NCBI RefSeq assembly: GCF_018070325.1
Contig: NZ_JAGPXY010000037.1
Coordinates: forward strand, 1 to 58,375
Direction: 5' to 3'
DNA from: Micromonospora sp. H61
GTDB lineage: Bacteria > Actinomycetota > Actinomycetes > Mycobacteriales > Micromonosporaceae
Length of the DNA: 58,375 nt
Shown here: positions 8,188-16,962 of the stretch, one piece after another
Position numbering within the stretch: the first letter of the stretch is position 1
Layout of the letters: each line of letters opens with the position of its first letter
The notes under the pieces: generated by a model
What the model saw: the letters and a program-made list of their open reading frames with translations, nothing else
Databases searched by the model: none
Told to the model about the DNA's origin: nothing
Translations under genes and position numbers: made by a program

Positions 8188-9542
8188 TCGACCCGAACTA
8201 TCCGTGGCCGGCGGCCGACCGGGCCTGGACCGACCTTCCGGAGCCGGGCCGTCGGGCCATGGTGGCCAGTGGGGCGGCGGCCTGGGAGCAGCTCTTCCAC
8301 GGCCGGGCCACCTACAACAAGCAGTGGCGGTTGGCCCGACCCCCGGTGCTCACCGCCGACGCCTGGCGGGAACTCAACGAGGTCTGCGACCGGCTCGCCC
8401 AGCTCATCCTCGACGCCTGCCGTCGGCGGGCCGGCACCGCCGGTGAGCTGCGCCGGCTGCTCGGCGTACCGGCGGGGGAGACCCGGCTGCTGGACGAGGC
8501 CGAGCCGCTGACCGAGGCGCTGCTGGCCGCGTACCGCCCGGACGTGATCTTCTCCGCCGGGGTGCCGAAGTTCGTCGAGTACAACATCGACAGCAGCCTC
8601 GGCGGTGGGTTCGACGCCGACACCGTCATCCAGCGGTACGAGGGCCTCTACCGGGAGCACGGCATCCTCGACGACCTGCCGGTGCGGGCCGCGCCGTCGC
8701 TGCTGGACCAGCGGTTCGTGGCGATCCGCGAGGAGCTGCGGCTGCCCGAGGGCGCCCGGGTGGCGCTGCTGATGGACTTCGACGGCGACTACCCGGGCCT
8801 CGACGACCCGCAGACGTTCATCCGGATCCTCGACCCCCTCGCCGTACGGGCCCGGGACTTCGGCATCGACCTGGTCATCGCCCCGGTCGCCACCGCCACA
8901 GTGGACGCCGACAACCGTCTGGTCGTCGACGGCGCCCCGGTCGACGCGCTGTTCCGGTTGTTCGTGCCCAACCGGGTCACCCCGACCGCCGGTCTGGACG
9001 CGGTGGCCGTGGCCCTCGCCGCCGGCACCCTGCCGATGTTCGTGTCGGCGGCGGCCTGGCTGCTCGGCAACAAGACCACGTTCGGTTGGTTGTGGGAGGA
9101 CGTGGCCGGGCTGCCCGCCGACGACCAGGCACTGATCCGCCGGCACGTGCCGTACACGGTGCCGTTGACCGCCGCGGTGCTCGACCGGGCCATCGCCGAG
9201 CAGGCCACGTTGGTGGCGAAGCCGGCCGACGGTTCGGCCGGGCACGGTGTGCTGCTCGGCCCGGAGTTGAGCGCGGCGGACTGGGCCGACGGTGTGCGGG
9301 CCGCCGTCGACCAGGGCGGCGCCATCCTCCAGGAGTACCTGCCGACCGACCGGGTGTCGATGGACTTCGTCCAGATCGAGACGGGTGAGACGGTCACCGC
9401 CGACGTCCCGTACTCCCTGGCCCCGTACCTGTTCGGTCGGCACGCCTCCGGCGGCCTGGCGAGGGTCGGCTACCCCGGCTGTGACGGCATCCTCAACCTG
9501 GCCCACGGCGTCCTCCTAACCGGAATCCTCCTAACCGACTAA
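8184..9542 (+). CDS. Putative ATP-grasp ligase
   Basis: A 452-residue protein I read as an ATP-grasp-type ligase, possibly of the circularly permuted or glutathionylspermidine-synthase-like kind. The support is FVEYNIDSSLGGG in the N-terminal half (like the substrate/metal-binding segment), LVAKPADGSAGHGV in the C-terminal half (a nucleotide-binding Lys and Gly-rich loop) and ILQEYLPTDR as the following strand. Such enzymes join a carboxylate, as acyl phosphate, to an amine. In an Hpg cluster without NRPS it could form the amide bond. ATGA overlap with E1 beta marks the end of operon A. Its stop overlaps the convergent SGNH gene by 4 bp. Substrate unknown; family call moderate. Confidence 0.6.
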   Translation: MIDPNYPWPAADRAWTDLPEPGRRAMVASGAAAWEQLFHGRATYNKQWRLARPPVLTADAWRELNEVCDRLAQLILDACRRRAGTAGELRRLLGVPAGETRLLDEAEPLTEALLAAYRPDVIFSAGVPKFVEYNIDSSLGGGFDADTVIQRYEGLYREHGILDDLPVRAAPSLLDQRFVAIREELRLPEGARVALLMDFDGDYPGLDDPQTFIRILDPLAVRARDFGIDLVIAPVATATVDADNRLVVDGAPVDALFRLFVPNRVTPTAGLDAVAVALAAGTLPMFVSAAAWLLGNKTTFGWLWEDVAGLPADDQALIRRHVPYTVPLTAAVLDRAIAEQATLVAKPADGSAGHGVLLGPELSAADWADGVRAAVDQGGAILQEYLPTDRVSMDFVQIETGETVTADVPYSLAPYLFGRHASGGLARVGYPGCDGILNLAHGVLLTGILLTD

Positions 9543-10225
9543 CCGCGCCGGAGGGGATGGCGGGTGGACAGGGCGCGGAGGGTTTCGGCGGTGGCCACGG
9601 CGTCGCTGCGGGCGCTGCCGTGGCGGCCGTCGGTGCTGTAGAGGGTGGGGTCGGCCGTCAGGGGATGGTCGGTCAGGTGCACGTGGATGGTGTTCAGGCG
9701 CTCGGCCAGGCTTGCCGTGTGGGCCGACAGGCGGCGCATTCGGTCGCCCAGGCCGGGCCGCAGGTGCGCGGGCACCGCCGGGCTGTGCGAGACGTCGAAC
9801 ATGCCAACTGTGATCACGTCGGCGCCCACGTCGCGCAGCCCGATGATCATCGCGGTCAGCTCGGCGTCCACCGCCTCCGCGTCGTACGCCGGGTGGAAGG
9901 CGTCGTTGCCCCCGCAGACGACCAGCGCCAGGTCCGGTGCGAACGCCAGCGCCGGGGCGAGCTGGGTGGCCCGCACCTGGTGCGCGCGCAGCCCGCGTCG
10001 ACCCAGATTCCGGTACGCCAACTCGGGGCGCACGGCGGTCAGCTCGGCGGCGACCCGGTCGACCCACTGTACGTCCGGGTAGCCCGGTGTCGGCTCACAC
10101 ATGCCCTCCACGACGCTGTCGCCGAGCGCCACGAACCGCCGCCACGGGTGCCCGTTCAGCAGCTCGGCGGCCTCCCCGGGGCGCAGACAGTACGGGTCCG
10201 TCGATTCGGCGAGCGTCGATGGCAT
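9539..10225 (-). CDS. SGNH/GDSL-family hydrolase, cytoplasmic
   Basis: A 228-residue SGNH hydrolase with block I FVALGDSVVEG (nucleophile Ser), block III VVCGGNDAFH (oxyanion Asn) and a C-terminal DGRHGSARSD that can supply the Asp/His pair. No signal peptide is seen, unlike the second SGNH protein at 14363. It lies at the 3' end of a minus-strand group with the sialidase-fold protein (39 bp gap) and convergent to operon A. It may deacylate a pathway intermediate, or be unrelated to the cluster; the sequence alone does not say. Confidence 0.8.
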   Translation of the reverse strand: MPSTLAESTDPYCLRPGEAAELLNGHPWRRFVALGDSVVEGMCEPTPGYPDVQWVDRVAAELTAVRPELAYRNLGRRGLRAHQVRATQLAPALAFAPDLALVVCGGNDAFHPAYDAEAVDAELTAMIIGLRDVGADVITVGMFDVSHSPAVPAHLRPGLGDRMRRLSAHTASLAERLNTIHVHLTDHPLTADPTLYSTDGRHGSARSDAVATAETLRALSTRHPLRRG

Positions 10226-10264
10226 GCCGGCACGCTAGCCGACCGCCGGGCTGCCCGGCCAGGC

Positions 10265-11200
10265 TCAGCCGGTCAGGCTGACCTCGGCCAGGTAGACACA
10301 GGTCCGCCCCTCGTGCGACGAGTAGTAGCTCACCCAGAGCAGGTCGTCGTGCCAGACCAGGCCGGGGTAGCTGGTGTCGCCGCCGGACGGCAGCGCGACC
10401 AGCTCGGTCAGCTCGCCCCGGTCCGGGTCGACGACGCAGATCGCGGTGCGGACCTCGCCGTCGTGCAGCCGCACCCCGGCCAGCAGCAGCCCGTCGGGCA
10501 GCCGGAGCAGCGTCGGCCCGCCCACCTGGACACCGAGATCCGTCCAGGTCCAGTCCCGGTACGGCGGCACGGCCCGGCCGAGCTGCGCGCTCGCGGTGCC
10601 CGCGTCCCGCCGCAGCAGGCAGAGGGCGGTGCCGTCCGGGGCGAAGACCAGACCGGACTCGTTGGGGTACCCGTCCTCGAACAGCATCGGCACCCACTGC
10701 CGCAGGTCCACCCCGTCCGTGCTCCGGTAGAGCCGGGCGAACCTCGGCTCCCGGGTGGCGTAGCCGACGCCGTACATCGCGTCGTCGTGCCAGGCCGCCC
10801 GCCACACCCAGACGCCCGGCTCGCCCACCTGGGTCGGACCGCCCCAGGCGTGCCCGTCGGTGGAGAGCCAGGTCACCGTCTGGAACGTCTTGGTGACCGC
10901 GCCGGTGGCGGCCGCCGCCAGCAGTTGCAGCCGCCCGTCGGGTCGTGCCACGAAGCGCGGATCGCGCAGGTCGGTGCCGGCCTGCGCGATGACCGTCGCG
11001 GAGGTCCAGGACCGACCGTCCGTCGACGTCAGAACCCGGATCACGCCGTCGTCACTGAGGTGGGTGCGGGCCTCCCGGAAGGCGCAGAACCAACGTCCGG
11101 AGTACCGGACCAGGTCGGTGAACGCGCTGTGCGGCGCGCTGTCGCCGATCCGGCGTACGGCGGTGACCTCGGCGGTGCGGCGGCGGGTGGGTGACGTCAT
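10265..11200 (-). CDS. Sialidase-fold (BNR repeat) protein
   Basis: A 311-residue six-bladed-propeller protein of the sialidase/neuraminidase type. Repeated strand-turn units with Asp-rich turns can be seen (TSTDGRSWTSA, LSTDGHAWGG, YRSTDGVDLRQW), the normal BNR/Asp-box style. No secretion signal is visible. The ATG at 11200 is preceded by GGAGG on the coding strand. A catalytic Tyr/Glu pair of true sialidases cannot be assigned, so it could equally be a carbohydrate-binding or non-catalytic propeller. It follows the exporter gene by about 100 bp on the same strand. Confidence 0.7.
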   Translation of the reverse strand: MTSPTRRRTAEVTAVRRIGDSAPHSAFTDLVRYSGRWFCAFREARTHLSDDGVIRVLTSTDGRSWTSATVIAQAGTDLRDPRFVARPDGRLQLLAAAATGAVTKTFQTVTWLSTDGHAWGGPTQVGEPGVWVWRAAWHDDAMYGVGYATREPRFARLYRSTDGVDLRQWVPMLFEDGYPNESGLVFAPDGTALCLLRRDAGTASAQLGRAVPPYRDWTWTDLGVQVGGPTLLRLPDGLLLAGVRLHDGEVRTAICVVDPDRGELTELVALPSGGDTSYPGLVWHDDLLWVSYYSSHEGRTCVYLAEVSLTG

Positions 11201-11302
11201 ACGCGGCGACCTCCAGGTGCGGTGACGACGGTCGACGCTAGCCGTCCCCGGTCGACGCCCGCGCGGCCAGCAGCCGAACGTCCGACGAACAACGCGCGCG
11301 CT

Positions 11303-12526
11303 TTACCGGGTGGTGACGGGGGTGGGCCGCGCCGGCGTCTCCGGGCCGGAGGCCCTGCTCAGCAGCGGGTACGCGGTGACCACCAGGCACGCCGCCGCCA
11401 TGGTCAGCAGGGCCGGGGTGAATCCCAGAGCGTCCACCGACCAGCCGCCGAGCAGCGCGCCGACCGGCAACCCGACGAACGCCAACGAACCGGCGATGCC
11501 GATCACCCGGGTCTGCAACTCCGGTGGCACCCGCTCGTAGAGCGCCACGCCGAGCAGCGGGTTGACCGCCGCGATGCCGATTCCGGACAGGAACGTCACC
11601 ACGAGCACCACCGGCAGCTCGTCGCTGATCGCCAGCGCCACCAGCCGGGGCGTGCCGGCGACCAGCGCGCCGACCAGGAACGTCAGCCGCCGGGGCAGCC
11701 GGGGCCCGAGCGCGGTGAACACCAGGTTGCCCAGCAGCGCGCCCGCCGAGAACGCCGCCAGCACCAGGCCGAGACCGCTCGGGCCGGGCAGCTCCCGGGC
11801 GACCCAGACCGGGATGTAGACGGCCACGCTCGCGTTGGCCACCATGTTCAGCGCCGAGATGACGGCGAGCATGCCGAGCAGCGGCCGGTCCCGGCCCAGG
11901 TAACTGAAGCCACCCCGCAGGGCGCGCAGGTAACCTTCCGGCTGGGTGGGTTGCGTCGGGACGGCCGGCGGGCGGACCAGGACACCGATGAGCAGCGCGC
12001 AGACCCCGAAGCTGGCCGCGTCGATGAGGATCGCCTCGGTCACCCCGAAGACAGCGATCAGCAGGCCGCCCACTGCGGCGCCGAACAGTGTCACCACCCG
12101 GCTGAGCCCGTCGTACGCGGAGGTCAGCCGGATCAGCGGCACTCCGGCGGCCTCCGCGACCGGGCGGAACATCACGTGCTTCACCCGGTCCCCGATGCCC
12201 CGCAGCGCGCCGGCCACCGCGACGAGCGCCACCAGCGGGACGAAGCCCAACCACGGGGTCAGCGCCACGACGACCATCACCACCGCGCTGCCCGCGTCGC
12301 AGAGGATCGAGGTACGGCGCAGGCCGATCCGGTCCGCCCACGGCGTGCCCAACGCGCTGGACAGCAGGTAGGGCAGGGTCTCGGCGAACGCGACAAGACC
12401 CATCTTGGTGGGGCTGCCGGTGGTGACCAGCACCAGCCACGGAATGGTCACCACCGAGATGCGGGTGCCCAGGTTGGAGATCAGGTCCGCGCTGACCAGG
12501 ACGACCAGTTGTCGGCGGGGGGTCAC
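11303..12526 (-). CDS. MFS exporter
   Basis: A 407-residue major facilitator protein with about 12 hydrophobic segments. The N-terminal pattern NLGTRISVVTIPWLVLV followed by GTPWADRIGLRRTSIL (loop 2-3 region) is typical of the enterobactin-exporter/MFS_3 branch of drug and siderophore exporters. The GTG start at 12526 overlaps the stop of the upstream adenylating enzyme (GTGA), so the two are co-translated. In this setting it is the likely export and self-protection pump of the cluster, which is an inference from position. Confidence 0.85.
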   Translation of the reverse strand: MTPRRQLVVLVSADLISNLGTRISVVTIPWLVLVTTGSPTKMGLVAFAETLPYLLSSALGTPWADRIGLRRTSILCDAGSAVVMVVVALTPWLGFVPLVALVAVAGALRGIGDRVKHVMFRPVAEAAGVPLIRLTSAYDGLSRVVTLFGAAVGGLLIAVFGVTEAILIDAASFGVCALLIGVLVRPPAVPTQPTQPEGYLRALRGGFSYLGRDRPLLGMLAVISALNMVANASVAVYIPVWVARELPGPSGLGLVLAAFSAGALLGNLVFTALGPRLPRRLTFLVGALVAGTPRLVALAISDELPVVLVVTFLSGIGIAAVNPLLGVALYERVPPELQTRVIGIAGSLAFVGLPVGALLGGWSVDALGFTPALLTMAAACLVVTAYPLLSRASGPETPARPTPVTTR

Positions 12527-14082
12527 GCCCCGACCGCCGCCGCCCGACGGGCCGCGTACCGCGCGCGCAGCGCCCGCTTGTCCACCTTCATCGACCGGTT
12601 CACCGGCAGCCGGTCGAGGAACTCCACAGCGGCCGGCGCCCACATCTCGTTGAGTTCGGCGGTCACCAGGTCGATCAGTTCCGCCCCGGTGACCGTCGCG
12701 CCCGGCCCGAGCACCACGTACGCGTACGGCACCTCGCCGACCGTCTCGTCCGGCACGCCGATCACGGCGGCGGCCCGTACCTGGGAGTGCCCGACCAGCA
12801 CGTCCTCGATGGGACGGCAGAAGATCGCCCAGTTCCGGCGATGCGTGACGATCATGTCGTGGGCCCGGTCGACGAGGTAGAGGTAGCCGTCGTCGTCGAG
12901 GTGGCCGATGTCGCGGGTTCGCACCCACCCGTCGACGAGCGTCTGCGCGGTCAGCTCGGGCTGACCGTGGTAGCCGGCGAAGCTCAGTCGGGTCCGCACC
13001 CACACCTCGCCGTCGCGGCCGGTCGGCAGCACCGCGCCGTCGTCGTCGCGGATCTCGATGCGGACGTCGCCGTAGGGCCGCCCGCAGGAGCGCAACCGCT
13101 CCGGGTGCTCCGGATCGTCGGTCAGCCCGGGCAGCGCGGTGATCACGACCGCCTCGCTGAGGCCGTACACGATGCGCAGCACCGGACCGAACCGCGCGAT
13201 GGCCTGGCGCAGCCGGGCGGGCGCGGCGGGCCCGGCGCCCACGTTGAACATGAACATGGCGGAGAAGTCCGCGCCCACCAGCGCCGGGTGGTCCAACACC
13301 TCGTAGAGCATCGGCGGGGTGACGAAGGTCGAGTTGATCCGCTCCCGTTGCACGGTGTCCACGAAGGCCACCGGGTCCCAGTCGTCGCGCAGGAACAGCA
13401 CCCCGCCGGTGAACAGGTTGAACAGTGTGGTGATCTGCCCGCTGGCCAGCCACATCGGCGAGTGGGACAGGTGTCGCAGCAACGGGAACCCGGCGGCGCG
13501 GAAGTCGGCGGCCAGGGCGAGGATCTGGGCGTAGAAGCTCTCCCGGTGGTGCACCAGCTTGGGGCTGCCGGTGGTGCCACTGGTCTGCAGGAACGACTCG
13601 GGCGCCGGCACGGGCGCCGGCAGCTCCGCCACGTCGGTGTCGGCGGTGAGGTCAGGGCCGGCGCCACCCGCGCCCAGACAGCAGACCGGTGTGCCGGGCA
13701 GCGCGACGGCCAGCTCCGGGCCCAGGCTGGCCCCGTCCCGGGCGTCGTAGACCAGGGCGTCCGGGCGAGCCAACCGGATGAACTCGTCGACCTCCCGGCG
13801 CGCGGTCACCGGGGCGACCCACATCGTCCGGCAGCCGAGCAGGTGCAGGGCCAGTTGCAGCAGTGGACCCTCCACCGTGTTCGCCACGGTCACCAACACC
13901 GCCGACCCCGGCCGTACGCCATGCCGGGTCAACGTCGCGGCCATCGCCCGGACCCGCGCGGCGGCCTCGGCGTAGGTGAGTCGCCGATCGGCGCCGACCA
14001 ACGCCTCCCGGTCGCCGAATTCGGCGAAGAGGTCCAACACCCTGTGCACGTAGGTAGTGGTGTGCCCGGGTCCGTCAGTCAT
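12523..14082 (-). CDS. Class I adenylate-forming enzyme (acyl/aryl-CoA ligase-like)
   Basis: A 519-residue ANL enzyme, the second in the cluster. The P-loop LQTSGTTGSPK lies at residues 165-175; YGLSEAVVIT and GWVRTRDIGHLDDDGYLYLV follow as motifs A5 and A7/A8. The C-terminal lysine segment is VNRSMKVDKRALR. I chose the ATG at 14082, after a G-rich stretch, because residues further upstream are unconserved and low in complexity. It is divergent from the secreted hydrolase/P450 operon across about 280 bp that contains a promoter. It may activate an aryl or fatty acid for coupling to the Hpg unit; substrate unknown. Confidence 0.85.
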   Translation of the reverse strand: MTDGPGHTTTYVHRVLDLFAEFGDREALVGADRRLTYAEAAARVRAMAATLTRHGVRPGSAVLVTVANTVEGPLLQLALHLLGCRTMWVAPVTARREVDEFIRLARPDALVYDARDGASLGPELAVALPGTPVCCLGAGGAGPDLTADTDVAELPAPVPAPESFLQTSGTTGSPKLVHHRESFYAQILALAADFRAAGFPLLRHLSHSPMWLASGQITTLFNLFTGGVLFLRDDWDPVAFVDTVQRERINSTFVTPPMLYEVLDHPALVGADFSAMFMFNVGAGPAAPARLRQAIARFGPVLRIVYGLSEAVVITALPGLTDDPEHPERLRSCGRPYGDVRIEIRDDDGAVLPTGRDGEVWVRTRLSFAGYHGQPELTAQTLVDGWVRTRDIGHLDDDGYLYLVDRAHDMIVTHRRNWAIFCRPIEDVLVGHSQVRAAAVIGVPDETVGEVPYAYVVLGPGATVTGAELIDLVTAELNEMWAPAAVEFLDRLPVNRSMKVDKRALRARYAARRAAAVGA

Positions 14083-14266
14083 CCGGCAGCCCCCATCCGA
14101 GAAAGCGGCGGTCCCCGGGCAGCTCCCGGTGACGACGCGACGGTGGCGCGCTCGGGCGACCGCTCCGCCGCCGCCTGGAAGCCTAGGCGGGAAACGGCTG
14201 GTCGAAACCGTGCCGACGGGCGGTCCGAGCGTCCCGCCGGACATTTGATCGCGTCGATCAGGTTGA

Positions 14267-14296
14267 TTGACGCCTGTCAGCGGCGGCGGCTAGGTT
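14267..14296 (+). promoter_or_regulatory. Sigma-70-like promoter of operon C
   Basis: TTGACG (14267-14272), an 18-bp spacer and TAGGTT (14291-14296) form a good actinobacterial housekeeping promoter pointing at the secreted hydrolase gene. The start codon at 14363 is preceded by GGAGG at about 14352. The rest of the 14083-14362 gap shows nothing else I can name beyond presumed minus-strand promoter sequence. Confidence 0.55.
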
Positions 14297-14362
14297 TCTG
14301 GACCATCGTCCAGGCGGGCGCCGTCAGCGGACGGCCCTGGGCTGCCACACGATGGAGGTTCC

Positions 14363-15673
14363 ATGGCAACGGCAACCCCGAAGAGATGGCATGTCATCGC
14401 CGCTGCGGCCGCGCTGTTGATCGCCGGCGCACCCGCCGTCGTCGCCAGCGCCGGTCCGTCCGGCACCGCCGCCAGCCGACCCGACCGCGCCGAGTGGGCG
14501 GGCAGCTGGGCCACCGCTGTCACCCGGGGCAACTCGGTCGGGTTGACCAACACCGGCCTCAACGACCAGAGCGTCCGGATGATCGTGCACGTCTCCGTGG
14601 GCGGCCCGGCACTGCGGGTCCGCCTGAGCAACCTCTACGGCGAGCAGGCGGTCAAGGTAGGACGCGCCACAGTGGCCCGGCCGAACACCGCGACCCCCGA
14701 CGACCTCTCCGACATCGACGCCGCCTCGGTACGCCCGCTGACCTTCACCGGTGCCACCACGGCGACCATGAACCGGGGCGCCGAACTGCTCAGCGACCCG
14801 TTGGCCTTCCCGGTCGCTGACGACAGCGACCTGGTGGTCACAGTGCACTTCCCGACGCCGACCGGCCCGACCACGTTCCACGGGCAGTCCCAGCAGGCCA
14901 ACTTCATCGGTGCCGGGGATCTGACCGGGGTGGCCGAGGGCACCGGGTTCACCACCCGTCCGACCTGCTGCTGGTTCTTCCTCTCCGGCGTCGACGTGCA
15001 GCGCAAGGGCAGCCCCGGCGCGCTGGTAGTGCTCAGCGACTCCATCGGCGACGGCAACGGCAGCACCGTAAACGCCAACCGGCGCTGGCCCGACCTGCTC
15101 TCCGACCGGCTGCTCGCCGACCGGCCGGACCGGCGCACCCCGGGCGTGCTCAACCTGAGCCTGGCCGGCAACCGGCTCAACCACGAGGGCACCGAGCCGG
15201 GCGACGGCAACTACCCGGGCTACTACCAGCTCGGCCCGAACGCGGCGGCCCGGCTCAACGAGGACGTGTTCGGCCAGACCGGGGTGCGTACCGTCGTCAC
15301 CCACCTGGGCATCAACGACATCTGGATGTCGAACGACTCACCCGAGGCGATCATCGGCACGCTGCGGCAGATCAACCAGCAGCTCCAGCAGCGCGGGCTG
15401 ACCAGCCTGGTGGCCACGCTGACGCCGTACGAGGGGCACGGCGCGCCGGGCGTGTGGACGCCGCAGAAGGAGGCCACCCGCCAGGCGGTGAACGCGTACC
15501 TGCGCGGCAGTCGGGAGTTCGACGGGCTGCTCGACTTCGACCGGGTGCTGCGCGACCCGGCACGGCCCAGCCAACTGCTGCCCGCGTACGACTCGGGGGA
15601 CCACATCCACCCGAACGACGCCGGCAACCAGGCACTGGCAAACGCCGTGCCGCTGCGGCTGCTCGACCTGTGA
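14363..15673 (+). CDS. Secreted SGNH/GDSL hydrolase
   Basis: A 436-residue exported protein. Residues 1 to about 30 form a Sec-type signal peptide (basic KRWHV, a hydrophobic Ala/Leu core, then an Ala-rich cleavage region). The catalytic domain has block I VVLSDSIGDGNG, block II NLSLAGNRL, block III THLGINDIW and the terminal DHIHPNDAGN with the Asp-His pair. A beta-rich segment of about 170 residues precedes it, as in rhamnogalacturonan-acetylesterase-like actinobacterial lipases. It is the first gene of operon C behind the 14267 promoter. Possible jobs are outside-the-cell maturation of the product or unrelated ester hydrolysis. Confidence 0.85.
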   Translation: MATATPKRWHVIAAAAALLIAGAPAVVASAGPSGTAASRPDRAEWAGSWATAVTRGNSVGLTNTGLNDQSVRMIVHVSVGGPALRVRLSNLYGEQAVKVGRATVARPNTATPDDLSDIDAASVRPLTFTGATTATMNRGAELLSDPLAFPVADDSDLVVTVHFPTPTGPTTFHGQSQQANFIGAGDLTGVAEGTGFTTRPTCCWFFLSGVDVQRKGSPGALVVLSDSIGDGNGSTVNANRRWPDLLSDRLLADRPDRRTPGVLNLSLAGNRLNHEGTEPGDGNYPGYYQLGPNAAARLNEDVFGQTGVRTVVTHLGINDIWMSNDSPEAIIGTLRQINQQLQQRGLTSLVATLTPYEGHGAPGVWTPQKEATRQAVNAYLRGSREFDGLLDFDRVLRDPARPSQLLPAYDSGDHIHPNDAGNQALANAVPLRLLDL

Positions 15674-15743
15674 CATGGGCCGGGGGCGGCGGGTGATCCC
15701 CGCTGCCCCCGGTCACCGACATCGGCGGGGGGAGGAGTTGGCC

Positions 15744-16955
15744 GTGGACGTGGACGAGATACTCACCGGCCTGTACAGCGAGGAGGGCAGACAGGACCCG
15801 TACCCGTGGTACGCGGACCTGCACCGGCTCGGCCCGATCAGCGCGCTGCCGGCCCGCGCCGAGCACCGGACGGTGACCGCCGTCGCGGTCGGCTACGACC
15901 TGGTCGACGGGCTGCTGCGCGATCCGGAGTGGACGAAGCAGCCGCCGCCGGGCTGGGAGGAGCAGGAGATCCTGCGGACTTTCCAGACCTCGATGATGTT
16001 CGTCAACCCGCCCGATCACACCCGGATGCGGCACGTCTTCTCCCGCACCTTCACGCCGCGCCGGCTCGGCGCGCTGGAACCGGTGATCCTGCGGGTGGTG
16101 GACGAGCTGCTGGACCGGATGGCGGACGCCGGGGAGGGCGTCGTCGACTTCGTGGCCGACTTCGCGTACCCGATTCCGGCGCTGGTGATGGCCGAGTTCA
16201 TCGGCATCCCGGCAGCGGAGTTGCAGTGGTACCGCGAACGGGTGGAGTGGATCGACGAGTTCCTGGACGTGGCGGGGAAGACCCCGCAGCGGCTGGCCGC
16301 GGCCAACACCGCCGCGCGGGAGTTGCGGGCCTTCTACCGGGAGCTGCTCGGGCACCGCCGCCGGGTGCCCGGCGACGACCTGCTCAGCGCGTTGGTCGAG
16401 GCCCTCGACTCCGGGGAGGTGGAGCTGACCGAGGAGGAACTGGTCAGCAACCTGATCGTGCTGTTCAACGCCAGCTTCGTCACCACCGTCTACATGTTCA
16501 GCAACGGACTGCCGTTGCTGCTGGCCCACCCGCAGACCGTCGCGGCGCTGCCCACCGACGCCACGCTGGCGCAGGGCTGCGTCGACGAGGTGCTGCGGTT
16601 GGCGAGCCCCGTGCACTTCCTGGCCCGCGCCGCGCCGACCGACACCGTGCTGCACGGCGTGCCGGTCGCCACTGACGACAACGTGCTCATCATGATCGGG
16701 GCCGCCAACCGCGACCCGGCCCGCTTCCCGGCACCGGACACCTTCGACCCGACCCGTTGCGGCCCGCCGTCGCTGGCCTTCGGGGTGGGCCCGCACTTCT
16801 GCCTCGGCGCGGCGGTGTCGCGGCTGGAGGGCCGCCTCGCGCTGCCCCGGCTGTTCGCCCGGTTCCCCGCGCTGACGGTCACCGAGACGCCGGCGTACAG
16901 CGGCAGCCTGTTTCTACGCGGCATCGACACGTTGCTGGTCAACACCGGTGGATAG
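15744..16955 (+). CDS. Cytochrome P450 with non-canonical I-helix
   Basis: A soluble bacterial P450 of 403 residues. Haem-binding Cys353 sits in FGVGPHFCLGAAVSRLEG and the K-helix ExxR is DEVLRL. The I-helix reads NASFVTTVY where AG-x-(D/E)-TT is usual: Val246 stands in place of the acid of the acid-alcohol pair, while Thr247 is kept. Start GTG 15744 is chosen because GGAGGAG (15731-15737) lies 6 nt upstream. It could hydroxylate or cross-link an Hpg-derived aromatic, or catalyse an unusual reaction not needing classical proton delivery. The following esterase start lies just after its stop, which suggests one transcript. Confidence 0.9.
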   Translation: MDVDEILTGLYSEEGRQDPYPWYADLHRLGPISALPARAEHRTVTAVAVGYDLVDGLLRDPEWTKQPPPGWEEQEILRTFQTSMMFVNPPDHTRMRHVFSRTFTPRRLGALEPVILRVVDELLDRMADAGEGVVDFVADFAYPIPALVMAEFIGIPAAELQWYRERVEWIDEFLDVAGKTPQRLAAANTAARELRAFYRELLGHRRRVPGDDLLSALVEALDSGEVELTEEELVSNLIVLFNASFVTTVYMFSNGLPLLLAHPQTVAALPTDATLAQGCVDEVLRLASPVHFLARAAPTDTVLHGVPVATDDNVLIMIGAANRDPARFPAPDTFDPTRCGPPSLAFGVGPHFCLGAAVSRLEGRLALPRLFARFPALTVTETPAYSGSLFLRGIDTLLVNTGG

Positions 16956-16962
16956 GAGCGAG

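Noticed and set aside
9511..9536. Direct repeat of TCCTCCTAACCG at the 3' end of the ATP-grasp gene
   Set aside because: Only two short copies, in frame, encoding a repeated LLT; most likely a small in-gene duplication with no clear role.
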